A stretch of 64,000 nt of DNA from positions 198,129 to 262,128 of the forward strand of contig JAUWGH010000005.1 in assembly GCA_030606485.1 (NCBI GenBank), in the 5' to 3' direction. The notes beneath the pieces were generated by a model. That model was not told the DNA's origin and did not search any database. It saw only the letters and a list, made by a program, of their open reading frames with translations. The translations under genes and the position numbers were made by a program. This DNA is from Promethearchaeota archaeon. Its GTDB lineage: Archaea > Asgardarchaeota > Lokiarchaeia > Sigyniarchaeales > SOKP01. Below are positions 36,101 to 44,705 of this stretch, piece after piece (the stretch's first letter is position 1; each line of letters opens with the position of its first letter).

Positions 36101-36237
36101 GATTTGCAATTGTTTTAACTGTATCATCAACTATGATAAAGAGAAAGCATAAAAAAGATGAAATAATTGAAAAAAAAAATAAAATGAAGATAAAAAAAAA
36201 CAATAAATCAGAAGATAATAAAGATCTGAAATTATAA
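33148..36237 (+). CDS. Large surface protein with prenyltransferase/terpene-cyclase-like toroid repeats
   Basis: 1029 residues. It starts with TTG (33148 or 33157) and a clear signal sequence (GSLIIFIFGMAGFISIL). Repeated units such as NSGGFFGFPTP ... TAENTFFAVIVLNEL and DSGCFYYNYF ... NIFSTGLGMELADL have the pattern of squalene-cyclase/prenyltransferase alpha-alpha barrel repeats. They cover about residues 90-740 and are interrupted by other segments. The last part has beta-rich domains, a Glu/Asp/Asn-rich linker (around 945-970), a C-terminal membrane helix (about 975-995) and a Lys-rich tail. It is probably a cell-surface protein; I see no DxDD catalytic motif, so enzyme activity is uncertain. 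Confidence 0.6.
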   Translation: MIKLTKLKHKILVGSLIIFIFGMAGFISILSSNKTVSTDFSQVNMKRINSSASGLNQSEINDLLDGRLAKYNLYGHFEEYYVPSIRDTYFALYILDAIGKLNQTDKVAISNYIMNHYNAINNEFQDDYSLRFFDLDNSEAYYQNSPLLTYCYAVLSLILLDQLDSLVPADIMNYIWNCFDSNSGGFFGFPTPDKSPQNITTAENTFFAVIVLNELSIDWDLYVIQKTQIISFLNLLQIQSPYNPFTHGGFNNDLEDTVDTVLRYDPNLRSAFFTINTLNSLNMLSAINIDNFLQYIGGLYNSDSGCFYYNYFFRNGSQISYNIFSTGLGMELADLVGYNYDDILSLNFLLNIRMSGGGWENTQYLGNYELIDTYEVIRYFKRNNKLSYIDNLTKEEIYHFILRFHQFNGFSSLSKDHTSLKVISNTIKSFKLNNRIWDLNPYIQDLYDVIESAHKYYEFGDLGEGTWYGPVATNLSSVNYRTAPLEYKGTRSHNYSQNIGFLHSAEQIFYALSALDDIFKLDDFSSANNLTELLEHLVDCQFLETGYERYGGFIPDYQFTIYPPENYENYIYLRYAYFTIRSIEILDTFLDDGDITDNGINTTALVSFISKQIRETEQYLYYEPYYSSEIGDNIENAYFMVYILKTLDLYSLETDKIMNYIINNIDYSNFRDIYNLFKLSKLLNYSVKYNLDAVRTLIRDLYINEDQEFLESYNSETFDTDVLYWICDIAANDEIRLNYNIEDPIGLGNYFSINAIICNLILDDFGSTANLKFESEDLGVFELEHQEGIFSKEIYLPLNPMFISGIVGYLNVYIGLEKVLEVPVSLETYIDIITKHSYHNLSSDAIKVQFNYTIKTSFGSEILENSTMYVNIFLNDSLKESGNSQYYFIDNTAYHEFLYNFSDGGVYTLEFYIRHPYLNPAIYSPTIGKKELTLLINHLNVSVIDDTDDNEDNDNEDPNLPDSPDDSSNFNLLINNIPTISGIFGFAIVLTVSSTMIKRKHKKDEIIEKKNKMKIKKNNKSEDNKDLKL

Positions 36238-36264
36238 CAATTTTTTTCATCTGGATTATCTATC

Positions 36265-36822
36265 ATGTCAGAGTTTTGTTTTAAAAATTGGTATAAGTTT
36301 ATGGATTTTATACAGGAAAATCTCCTAAATAAGGAAGTAAAATCTTTTAATCTTAATGCTTTATCTAAAAAACTAGATTTTACAAAAAATGAATTAATCT
36401 TTTTATTTACAATTTTTATTTACGCCTGTGATTACAGCAATAAATATCTTAACAAGATTAATATTAAAATTTTAAAAGATACAATATATTTTACTTATTC
36501 TGAAAACCACATCAAAAAAATTTCATTAAGTATCAAAGATTACAAAGATCTCAGTGATATTATCTACCTTTTTAAAAATATCCAAAAAGGAAAGGGCTTC
36601 GAAATTAATTCAAATTCTAATATTCCTGTAATTATGAAAATCCAAGGATTATATCGACAATATCCCTTTATGTTTAAGAAATTAAATGGTTACATTTTCC
36701 CTTCAGAAATTGGATATAAATTAGGAATTGCAGCACTATCCTTCAAAAGAATAAATCAAATTCCCAAAACATTAGATGTATTAAATTATAAATTTAAAAT
36801 AAAAAAAAAGGAATTTAATTAA
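36265..36822 (+). CDS. Unknown protein downstream of the toroid surface protein
   Basis: 185 residues, mostly helical then beta strands, rich in Lys/Asn/Ile, with no signal or membrane segment. The N-terminal part (NLNALSKKLDFTKNELIFLF) could be a winged-helix-like domain; this is weak. It starts 27 nt downstream of the surface-protein gene, so likely co-transcribed, and its stop overlaps the convergent acyltransferase gene by 8 nt. Confidence 0.5.
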   Translation: MSEFCFKNWYKFMDFIQENLLNKEVKSFNLNALSKKLDFTKNELIFLFTIFIYACDYSNKYLNKINIKILKDTIYFTYSENHIKKISLSIKDYKDLSDIIYLFKNIQKGKGFEINSNSNIPVIMKIQGLYRQYPFMFKKLNGYIFPSEIGYKLGIAALSFKRINQIPKTLDVLNYKFKIKKKEFN

Positions 36823-37981
36823 TTTTTATCGATATTCGACGTTTCCGTATTTTTGTTTCTATTAAATACCATAAAACACCAAGAGGGATGCAAATCACCC
36901 AATTAATAGGTAAGTAAGTAAAACATACAATATAGTTAAAAGGGTTAATCCCAATAATTGATGCACAATAATGGTCGCCCCAAATGGCAACAACAACCCC
37001 GAAATATAAGATTTGTGCTAATAAGATATGATATGTCGCCTTCCCAATCACAGCAATTGCTTTTGCGAATTTACCCTCCGCTCTTTCAGGTAATAATCTC
37101 ATTCCAATCAGAAATAAGAAAGCTGAGTAAGGAAATATAAATAAATTGTAATCCCCCCTAATAAAGTCAAATCGAAAATCGAAAAACATATATATTATAA
37201 GATAAATGACACTAAGTGGAAATAAAATCCACATAAATAAATTCCTCTTCTCTGTGATACCGTATCCCATAGAAAACCACAAACCTAACCCAATAGCAGA
37301 AAGATATATAAAAACACTACAAATTATAAAAAGAAAGCTATAATATATTTCCCACGAAGGAAATGGAGGTGGACCAAAACAAAAAAAGATAAACAACTGA
37401 GCGGCAATTTCAATGACAAAACATGAAATTAGGGTTAATACACTCCAAATTGGTTTGCTTGAAAAACCTTTATATAGTAATGGCATGATTAAAATAGATT
37501 GGAAAATTATTGGAATAAACCAATTGCCCGGACCCCAAAATGGAAGAATTCCCATAATCAAATTAACTACTCCAAAATGAGGTAATAATTGAGTTTCAAT
37601 CATCGCATTAAAATCAAAACTATAAAGAATCAAACCAACAACAGTTGATATTATGTATAGTATTAGAAAAGGAACTATGTAACGTAGGATTTTATTTTTA
37701 AAGTAACTCTTCGAATATAACTCCCTCAATGGGACATCTCCCTTCTGTTTAAATGAATTCCCCATATTGAAACCCATAATCACTAAAAAAACCGGAATAG
37801 AAATTCTTTCCCAAAGCGCAACCCCCATATCACCTTTTATCGTCCATGGTATTGTATGGTCGAATATAACTAAAAATATCATTAACGCTTTCATTGCATC
37901 TACTTGAAAATAATGAGTCTTGCTCTGTCCCAAATCTTCTGGCTCACTTTTAATTAAATTAACTTCATTCATATTTTTCAT
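36815..37981 (-). CDS. Acyltransferase 3 (OafA-like) membrane protein
   Basis: 388 residues with about ten membrane helices. The first helix begins FQVDAMKALMIFLVIFDH with the catalytic-type His after the 'R/K.(L)..(V)..H' pattern of the acyltransferase-3 family (COG3274/1835), which O-acylates surface sugars. The loop PSWEIYYS and the GPGNWFIPIIF stretch also fit. The substrate is not known. Confidence 0.65.
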   Translation of the reverse strand: MKNMNEVNLIKSEPEDLGQSKTHYFQVDAMKALMIFLVIFDHTIPWTIKGDMGVALWERISIPVFLVIMGFNMGNSFKQKGDVPLRELYSKSYFKNKILRYIVPFLILYIISTVVGLILYSFDFNAMIETQLLPHFGVVNLIMGILPFWGPGNWFIPIIFQSILIMPLLYKGFSSKPIWSVLTLISCFVIEIAAQLFIFFCFGPPPFPSWEIYYSFLFIICSVFIYLSAIGLGLWFSMGYGITEKRNLFMWILFPLSVIYLIIYMFFDFRFDFIRGDYNLFIFPYSAFLFLIGMRLLPERAEGKFAKAIAVIGKATYHILLAQILYFGVVVAIWGDHYCASIIGINPFNYIVCFTYLPINWVICIPLGVLWYLIETKIRKRRISIKIN

Positions 37982-38014
37982 TAAGATTTTAAAAACACTT
38001 ATTTCTTATCAAAA

Positions 38015-38308
38015 TTAATTAGATTGTAAATTCTTTAGACCTATATAAGTTTTTTCCCAATAGAATTTTGAAGTTAATTCTTTCCTTTTGCCTCTAATAA
38101 CTTGTAAATGTTAAATCTTGTAATTAATGCTTCCCCAAACCTTAGAAATTAAAAAAAACCCTGATTTAATTTCAATGCCTGTTTTAATAATAGCAGCCGC
38201 TTTATCTACCCTTGGTATTCTTATACCTTTAATTTTATGATGAGAAAAATTAGCTTCATTGGATAAAATCTTAAATGCAATTTGTAAAGAGGTAACAAGG
38301 TACTTTTT
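38015..38308 (-). pseudogene. Possible decayed gene fragment
   Basis: Over 98 codons of the minus strand there is a single internal stop (TAA at 38111-38113) and no start codon. The translation looks protein-like (KIKGIRIPRVDKAAAIIKTG, then SGFFLISKVWGSI, then after the stop HLQVIRGKRKELTSKFYWEK). An opposite-strand open frame (38319-38456) next to it also encodes a protein-like tail without a start. Together they look like remnants of one or two genes in an otherwise gene-free gap of about 470 bases. No family recognised. Confidence 0.3.
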
Positions 38309-38452
38309 TTATGGTTAGCTTACTTCAGTAAAAATTCTTAAAGCAAAAACATCAATCTCAATGGATATGGATATTTTTACCACTATTGCAACCGAAAAAT
38401 CTCTCGAAATAAATATAGGGAAAGTAGATATCATTCAGATTAGATATATTAA

Positions 38453-39301
38453 TTAAACCTGTTCTGATTGCATGAACTTTTCTAAATCGTTGACGAATTC
38501 CTGTGGCTTCTCCCAGTGAAGGCCATGCCCGGTTTCCCGGTATAAATTGAAAATCGAATTGGGAATTCGGCTTGCAATGGTTTCCTGTTCTTCCAGCGTA
38601 AAGAAATCATCGTGATCTCCCCAAACAATCAGTGTAGGCACACTAATTTGACGTAATTGATCGCTGTGGTCTATTTTACTCAACCCGGCCAGCACCTCCT
38701 TCCACACACGTGCAGGAACTTTCATGCTTTCCGAGACAACTGTCTCCAGAAATTCATTGGGCACGGGGTTATGGAGAGTGCTCGACTGAAATTCGTACAC
38801 AAATTTTCTATCAATGGGGTCTTCTACCGTATCAACAATCTCCCGAAACTGCATGATTCCCTCGTTATTTGCTGCGGAGGGGGCAGACCCTATGAGAACA
38901 AGCCTCGTAACACGATCAGCGTAGTCAATAGCCACTCTCTGTGCAATAAAACTCCCCATCGAATGTCCAACAATGGTAGCCTTTTCAATTCCGAGCTTGT
39001 TCATGAAGGCTTCGACATCAGCAGCAAAATCGTTGACGCCATAGTGATCCGGTTTTTCCGAGTCACCATGACCACGCTGAGTCAGGGAATAGGCGTGATA
39101 CTCGGTAGATAGTAAGGATAATACAACATTAAACGAATACCAAGAATCGGTGTATCCATGCAAGAAGATTATGACTTCACCATCCGTTTTTCCTCTTTCC
39201 GCATAGTGCAACCTCACACCCGTTTCTAATTGCACCTCGCTGAATCTGATTTCATCTGGGGGAACAGAACTCGTTACATCTTTCATAGATTTCTTATACA
39301 T
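38453..39301 (-). CDS. Alpha/beta-hydrolase, probably acquired from bacteria
   Basis: 282 residues of a soluble alpha/beta-hydrolase. It has oxyanion motif FLHGYTDS, nucleophile GHSMGS, acid GDHDDFF and the histidine in GHGLHWE, so the catalytic triad is complete. Bacterial haloperoxidase/epoxide-hydrolase-like esterases have this layout. The base composition is strikingly different: two sampled 60-base lines (38641 and 38881) are about 48% and 52% GC, compared with roughly 25-30% around. The neighbouring gap holds decayed fragments. Both fit recent horizontal transfer; substrate unknown. Confidence 0.8.
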   Translation of the reverse strand: MYKKSMKDVTSSVPPDEIRFSEVQLETGVRLHYAERGKTDGEVIIFLHGYTDSWYSFNVVLSLLSTEYHAYSLTQRGHGDSEKPDHYGVNDFAADVEAFMNKLGIEKATIVGHSMGSFIAQRVAIDYADRVTRLVLIGSAPSAANNEGIMQFREIVDTVEDPIDRKFVYEFQSSTLHNPVPNEFLETVVSESMKVPARVWKEVLAGLSKIDHSDQLRQISVPTLIVWGDHDDFFTLEEQETIASRIPNSIFNLYRETGHGLHWEKPQEFVNDLEKFMQSEQV

Positions 39302-39508
39302 TATTTTTTAATTTTTAATTCATAATGAAATAAAATTATTTAAAAACATTCCTATTTGTTTTTGCCAATAAATTCATTAAAATTCAATGCTTTTTATCTC
39401 ATATCACATTAATTTTTTTGTTGAAATCCAAATTAAAAAAGAGCAAAAAATATTAATTTAACCAAAAATTTTAAAACTTTAAAAAATAAGGAAAATTATT
39501 AATTAAAT

Positions 39509-39518
39509 CTTTATAAGT
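39509..39518 (+). promoter_or_regulatory. Putative TATA element of aEF1A
   Basis: CTTTATAAG lies about 36-44 nt upstream of the ATG at 39553. A GTGAG motif 5 nt before the ATG could serve as ribosome-binding site. Confidence 0.45.
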
Positions 39519-39552
39519 TCAATATTTAATAAATATCTAAAAGTGAGAATAA

Positions 39553-40857
39553 ATGCCTAAGGAATTACCGCATTTAAATTTGATTATAATCGGTCATGTC
39601 GACCATGGCAAATCAACCATGATGGGACACATGCTAATACTCGCAGGAGCTATCTCAGACCGCGAAGCAAGGGAACTTGAAAAACTTGCGAAAGAACTCG
39701 ACCGTGAATCCTGGAAATTCGCCTATGTACTTGATAGACTAAAAGAAGAGCGAGAACGTGGACTTACAATAGACCTTGCGTTCAGAAGATTCAATACAAA
39801 TAACTTTTACTTCACTATAATTGATGCACCAGGACATGCGGATTTTGTTAAAAATATGATAACCGGCGCCTCTCAAGCAGACGCAGCAGTTCTCGTAGTT
39901 TCCGGTAAAAAAGGAGAATTCGAAACTGGAATTGCAGCTAATGGTCAAACCACTGAACACGCATATCTTGCCCAAACTTTGGGAATTAAACAATTGGTTG
40001 TCGCAGTTAATAAAGCGGACGACGCAACATATAACTATTCTGAAGATCGGTTCAATGAAGTAAAAGATGGAGTCTCTAATCTCTTAAAAAGAATTGGCTT
40101 TAACATTAAAGATATTGAATTTGTACCAGTTAGTGGAATTATAGGTGATAATATCATTGAAAAAAGTGATAAAACTCCTTGGTATGATGGGCCAACACTT
40201 TTCGATGCAATGGACAAATTTAAAATCCCTGAAAAACCATTGGATAAGCCATTGAGGTTGCCGATACAGGATGCGTATAAAATAAAGGGCACAGGCGTTG
40301 TACCCGTTGGCAGAGTTGAGACGGGTGTAATGAAGGTTGGAGAAGAAATTCTTATAATGCCCACAGGCTTCAAAGGGGAGGTTCGGAGCATCGAAATGCA
40401 TCATGAAGGCTATGATAAGGCGGAACCAGGTGATAATATTGGATTCAGCATTCGAGGTATAACTATGGATGATGTCCATCGTGGAGATGTCTTAGGTCAT
40501 CCAAATGATCCTCCTACAGTTATTGCCAAAACAGGTAAATTTATGGGACAAATGATGGTTATATGGCACCCTACAGCAATAGCACAAGGTTATACACCGG
40601 TAGTTCATGCTCATACTTCACAGACAGCTTGCAAGTTTATTAATCTGGTTAAAAAAATTGACCAAAAGACAGGTGCTGTCATTGAAGATAACCCAAAATT
40701 TATAAAACGAAACGAGGTTGCATTTATTGAGATGCAACCTTTAAAGAGACTCTGTGTTGAGAAATACTCAGAGATCCCAGAGTTAGGTAGATTCGCCGTA
40801 CGTGATATGGGAAGAACTGTAGCAGTTGGGATCATAAAAGAAATTACGCCAGAGTAA
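39553..40857 (+). CDS. tuf: Translation elongation factor 1-alpha (aEF1A)
   Basis: aEF1A brings aminoacyl-tRNA to the ribosome as a GTP complex. At 434 residues it has the normal archaeal length. GTPase motifs: G1 GHVDHGKS (13-20), G3 DAPGHADF, G4 NKADD; the RGLTIDLAFRRF switch segment follows. Domains II and III are complete (KIKGTGVVPVGRVETGVMK; PLKRLCVEKYSEIPELGRFAVRDMGRTVAVGI). Codon use and GC are somewhat higher than in the surrounding genes, as expected for a highly expressed gene. It is followed by a long T-rich stretch, consistent with a terminator. Confidence 0.97.
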   Translation: MPKELPHLNLIIIGHVDHGKSTMMGHMLILAGAISDREARELEKLAKELDRESWKFAYVLDRLKEERERGLTIDLAFRRFNTNNFYFTIIDAPGHADFVKNMITGASQADAAVLVVSGKKGEFETGIAANGQTTEHAYLAQTLGIKQLVVAVNKADDATYNYSEDRFNEVKDGVSNLLKRIGFNIKDIEFVPVSGIIGDNIIEKSDKTPWYDGPTLFDAMDKFKIPEKPLDKPLRLPIQDAYKIKGTGVVPVGRVETGVMKVGEEILIMPTGFKGEVRSIEMHHEGYDKAEPGDNIGFSIRGITMDDVHRGDVLGHPNDPPTVIAKTGKFMGQMMVIWHPTAIAQGYTPVVHAHTSQTACKFINLVKKIDQKTGAVIEDNPKFIKRNEVAFIEMQPLKRLCVEKYSEIPELGRFAVRDMGRTVAVGIIKEITPE

Positions 40858-40960
40858 AAATTTATTTTTTTTTAAATATATTTTATTCCTTTATATTTTT
40901 TGTAATTTAATTTTTCTATATTTTTTTATTTTCTTTTTAATTTGTTTTTTCTTCTTTTAT
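40858..40960 (+). terminator. T-rich transcription terminator region after aEF1A
   Basis: Directly after the stop codon the coding strand has repeated runs of five to nine T within 100 bases. Archaeal RNA polymerase terminates at such oligo-T runs without a hairpin. Confidence 0.6.
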
Positions 40961-41088
40961 GTATCAAAGAAAGTAATTTTTCAATTATAAAATAAATAAA
41001 TGTTAATTGAAAAAAGGAAAAGAAAAAAAAATCAATAAATATAGATAGAAGATATAGGAATTAAAAATGAAAATAGAAAATGATAAGT

Positions 41089-41325
41089 ATGGTGGATAAA
41101 CAAAAAATTTATAAAAATTTAAGGTATTTTAGCATAATTCCGCTGATCCTAGGAGTTGGTTCGATAATATATGGAATAATTCTTGTTGATAGACCTGGGG
41201 ATACAAGTCTCATTTTTAGTAATATATTATCTGGAATAATTCTAACTGTTTTGGGTCTAATTTGTCTTTTTCTTGAACCTATTGAAAATAAAATCATGGG
41301 TTTTCGGCAGGATAACCAACTTTAA
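41089..41325 (+). CDS. Small two-span membrane protein
   Basis: 78 residues from the ATG at 41089; an in-frame ATG lies three codons upstream. Two hydrophobic helices (IPLILGVGSIIYGIILV and NILSGIILTVLGLICLFL) are joined by a polar loop. No family recognised. Confidence 0.45.
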   Translation: MVDKQKIYKNLRYFSIIPLILGVGSIIYGIILVDRPGDTSLIFSNILSGIILTVLGLICLFLEPIENKIMGFRQDNQL

Positions 41326-41456
41326 TACGCAATTTAAAAGAAGAGTCAGATAAATCCTAAAATTTTATGAAAATTTAGAGTAAATTAATTTAAAATTTTT
41401 AATTGATATTTACATAATGAAAATTTTATAAAAAAAAAACTTTTTTTAAGAATTTA

Positions 41457-42667
41457 TCAATTGCTTCTTTGCTTAATTCGATTTGTTTTTATTTTTCTTT
41501 TTAAAATGGCAAGCGATATAAAAGCAGAAATGAGAAGAATCAAGATATTATATCCGCTAATTTCTAGACCAGAGATATCAACTATAACTGTATCGGATAT
41601 TCCATATTGATTTTGATCGTCATAATATTCAATAGTGTATTTAAAAGAGCCTGAAACGGTTCGGTTAATTGGGATATTAAGAGTAATATTATTGGTCCAT
41701 GATGTCCAATTTTTCCACATATAATTATTGCCGCTAGTATCATTAGCTAACACGCGATATAGACCTCCTGCACAATCATCATATAGTGTCCAATTTATTG
41801 TTTCTGAACCTGTTTTAGTAGTTGTAATATCTGCTGGATGAGATGATGTTGGAAGTTCATTTTTTATACGTTGTGCATATATATCCCAATGAGAAAGAGA
41901 CCTCCAATCTGCCCACGTGATGATTGCACCTCCTGCTCCATCACTACAAACCTGAGGTTCTTTTTGGGTAGCAGCCTTTGTACATATAGCACTTCCGTCA
42001 AGTGTCCATTGAATACTTCCAGCTGAATTAACTCGCTGTGCATAAATGTCATTAGAAGTCCCTCTTTGATCTTGCCATGTGATAATAGCTCCATTAGATC
42101 CGTCGGTTATAATTTGAGGATAATTTTGATCGTCGATAGCTCCACATATTTCTATTCCGTCAAGTGTCCATTGAATACTTCCAGCTGAATTAACTCGCTG
42201 TGCGTAAATATCCATATCTACTGTTCCTCTATCATCTTCCCACACAATGATAGCTCCCCCAGCATCGTCACTACAAATTTGAGGAGAATATTGAAAATCG
42301 CTTTCCGCGCATATAGCCCTACCATTGGAAGTCCATTGTACATCTCCATTAGAATTAATTCGCTGAGCGTAAATATCATAAGTAGCTCCTCTTGAATCTG
42401 CCCACACAATAATTGCACCGCCTGCCCCATCACTGCAAATTTGAGGAATAACTTGATGATCGTCTGAAGTACATATGGGCTTACTCTCAGTTCCCCAAGC
42501 AATTCCCCAAGATAAATTAGGCAAATTTTTTATAGAACTCGTTGAAGTTATGTTATTATTACTCGCTGATGACCAAAAAATTAATAGAGACGTATTTATC
42601 ATAAATAAAAGTGTTGTAATTATGAATAAATGTATTAATAATGAACCTTTAAAATTTTTTTTCTCAT
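41457..42667 (-). CDS. Secreted repeat protein with C-terminal membrane anchor (frameshift near its start)
   Basis: Four or five tandem units of about 54 residues share the core SDGAGGAIIVWADSRG..YDIYAQRINSNG..QW, a pattern of beta-propeller-like blades. These are followed by a beta domain and a membrane helix (ISGYNILILLISAFISLAIL) with a basic tail. From the ATG at 42602 the protein lacks a good signal peptide. The same frame is open further upstream through a hydrophobic, lysine-led signal-like sequence (KKNFKGSLLIHLFIITTLLF), but the ATG at 42667 is out of frame by one because of an eight-base A run (T run 42655-42662 on the plus strand). One more A would restore an intact gene. It is likely exported and cell-attached. 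Confidence 0.65.
41993..42041. repeat. 49-base perfect direct repeat, copy 1
   Basis: Identical to 42155-42203, one repeat unit (162 bases, 54 codons) away, within the secreted repeat protein. Identity at the DNA level suggests recent internal duplication or gene conversion of blade-encoding units. Confidence 0.8.
42155..42203. repeat. 49-base perfect direct repeat, copy 2
   Basis: Second copy of the repeat at 41993-42041; the following base differs (A in copy 1, G here). Confidence 0.8.
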
Positions 42668-42902
42668 GATTTTACCCATCTTCAACTCTATTTTTAAAAA
42701 ATATTATTAGAAGTGTATAATATTTCATTTTTCCTATATTTATACATTTTCGTTGATAGAATTTACTAAGAAAAATAGAAGTGCTTTCGGGGAAATTTTT
42801 ACAAATATTTCAAGAAATTTAACATTTTTTAACTACTTTTTTTCATTTCTCTTTTTTTTTTGTAGTTAATTATTTCGAGGTATTTTTAATTTTTTTACTG
42901 TT

Positions 42903-43694
42903 TTATTTCTGTTTAAGATAACCGGGAGCAAACATTTTTTTACAGATTTCGGGGAGGTCCCTCTCATCATATTTTATTGTGATGTATCGCAAGATGTGAT
43001 TGATAGTGAGGATTCTAAGAAGATCTTTCCCGTAATTCTCGAGCATACCGGATTTAACCCCCAAAATAAGGGGTATTAATTCATGGTTTTCGGTATATTT
43101 TATCCTAATTGTTATTCCAGGAAAGATTTCTTTATTTAACTCCCAGAAGTCTTTATATTTAATGAAGGTCCCACCAATAAATTCTGCTATATTCGGAATA
43201 TCTTCATTAATTATAAAATAGAACGAGGGGCTTCTTTCATCAATGGCATTTTTTAACATTTCAGATTGTTTTTCTTTACCGGATTTAAATGGTTCTTTAT
43301 TTATAATTATTCTTTCGGCGTAATTCATCATAATATCTATAAAATTTGCGAGGTCTTCCCCGGGAATCCACCTTATACGCTCACCTGAAAAGAAAAATTT
43401 TAATTGATCCGTTTCATTTGACCCAAACTCATCTCCATAATAAAAATAGATTGTGTGAATTTTAACATCAGGAAAAAAAGTTTTAGTTATTGTCCAATCT
43501 TCATTCAACCCTGTGTTTTCAAGTGTGCCCCCGATAATATTTTTTGTCACATTTTTAAGTTGTTCTTCAGTGAGTGTTCTGAAGGTATTAGCTTTTCTCC
43601 TCCCAATTTCCTTTAATTCTTTTTTATGGGGGCTACTGATAGAAGTTACTCCATCTATTTCATTAATTGAATAAAGCTCTTTATGTTTCTCCAT
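42903..43694 (-). CDS. Unknown protein with two similar halves
   Basis: 263 residues, soluble. Two halves share a pattern: IIGGTLENTGLNEDWTITKTFFPD with a later FFSGERIRWIPGEDLANFID, and FIGGTFIKYKDFWELNKEIFPG with a later LGVKSGMLENYGKDLLRILT. Each half ends in a helix followed by a strand, so this is an internal duplication of a domain of about 110 residues. A resemblance to DUF3786-type proteins is possible but not firm. Confidence 0.5.
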   Translation of the reverse strand: MEKHKELYSINEIDGVTSISSPHKKELKEIGRRKANTFRTLTEEQLKNVTKNIIGGTLENTGLNEDWTITKTFFPDVKIHTIYFYYGDEFGSNETDQLKFFFSGERIRWIPGEDLANFIDIMMNYAERIIINKEPFKSGKEKQSEMLKNAIDERSPSFYFIINEDIPNIAEFIGGTFIKYKDFWELNKEIFPGITIRIKYTENHELIPLILGVKSGMLENYGKDLLRILTINHILRYITIKYDERDLPEICKKMFAPGYLKQK

Positions 43695-43830
43695 ATTTTC
43701 AGACCTATAAATTATAGATATAAAAGATACTATTAAAACATAAAATTATATCTTCATGAATTTTTCTGAATTTATTACAATAAATAAAAAAAAAAAAAAA
43801 GAAAAATAAATTTAATATTATTAAGCTTTA

Positions 43831-44394
43831 CTACATTCTTAATTCTTGTATCCACAGGCTTCGCGAATAATTATACCCAGAATCTGCTAATTTTAGAAAA
43901 TTGGTGCCACTTGCATCAAATCTCGACTGCCAGTACACTGCAACATTATATGTTCCCGCTGGTAAAGGGTTTGTTACATAATTTACATAGAGATTGTAAG
44001 TTAATTGTCGATAAGCACCCGTTGCTCCGCTACTATCATAGTAAGAAATAAAAAAAGTTTTATTACCGACTCCTTCTACCACTACAGAAAAAAAATAGCT
44101 ATTTTTTACATTAAAGGTACCACTTAGAGTTAAAATTGCGTCAGCAGTAAAAATAATAGCTAGTGAGGAGCTCTCTTGAATAGTTATATTTAATTCAGTG
44201 TCGCTTATTTTTGTATATGCTGTAGTTTCACTATCAAAAATTATCGCGGTAGTTCTCCATTCTGCGTATTTAGATTGAACAACAATATTTTTCTCACTGA
44301 CACCTGGAAAAATAAACGGTAAAGCAAAAAAAACTATCGCACTCATTAAGATTAAAGAAATTAAAATACTTCCAACAACTTCTTTGCCAGACAT
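43831..44394 (-). CDS. Secreted or membrane-anchored beta-sandwich protein
   Basis: 187 residues. The N-terminus has a short charged start and one long hydrophobic segment (ILISLILMSAIVFFALPFIF), either a signal peptide or a membrane anchor. The rest is Ser/Thr/Tyr-rich with alternating strands and N-x-S/T sites (for example NKT, NYS), as in archaeal pilin-like or surface proteins. No prepilin cleavage motif is evident, so I do not call it a pilin. Confidence 0.5.
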   Translation of the reverse strand: MSGKEVVGSILISLILMSAIVFFALPFIFPGVSEKNIVVQSKYAEWRTTAIIFDSETTAYTKISDTELNITIQESSSLAIIFTADAILTLSGTFNVKNSYFFSVVVEGVGNKTFFISYYDSSGATGAYRQLTYNLYVNYVTNPLPAGTYNVAVYWQSRFDASGTNFLKLADSGYNYSRSLWIQELRM

Positions 44395-44705
44395 AATTTC
44401 ACCTTCAAATTTTCAGATAAAATTTTTTATTTATGCATATTTATAGTTAGAAATTAGAACTATTTATTGGATTAAAATAAGTTTAATTGTTAAATATATA
44501 AACTTTTTTTTTTTAAAAAAAAAGCACTTAGAATTATTAACCATTCATTTTTTCGACTAATCATTAAATTAAAACAAGTATTTCACCATTTTGTGTAATT
44601 TCAAATTTAAAATTATGGCTTAATAACATCTGTATGATACTTTATTTTTTGAAATTTTTTTGGAAATTAATATTCATCCTTTTAAAAATTTTTAATATAG
44701 TAATA

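Noticed and set aside
43831-44394. Archaeal type IV pilin
   Set aside because: The N-terminal region has no recognisable prepilin cleavage site and there are no neighbouring pilus assembly genes.
44634-44705. Hydrophobic 24-residue N-terminal extension of the Arf-like GTPase
   Set aside because: The ATG at 44706 gives the normal length; the extension is low-complexity AT-rich sequence and not typical of Arf proteins, though a membrane anchor cannot be excluded fully.
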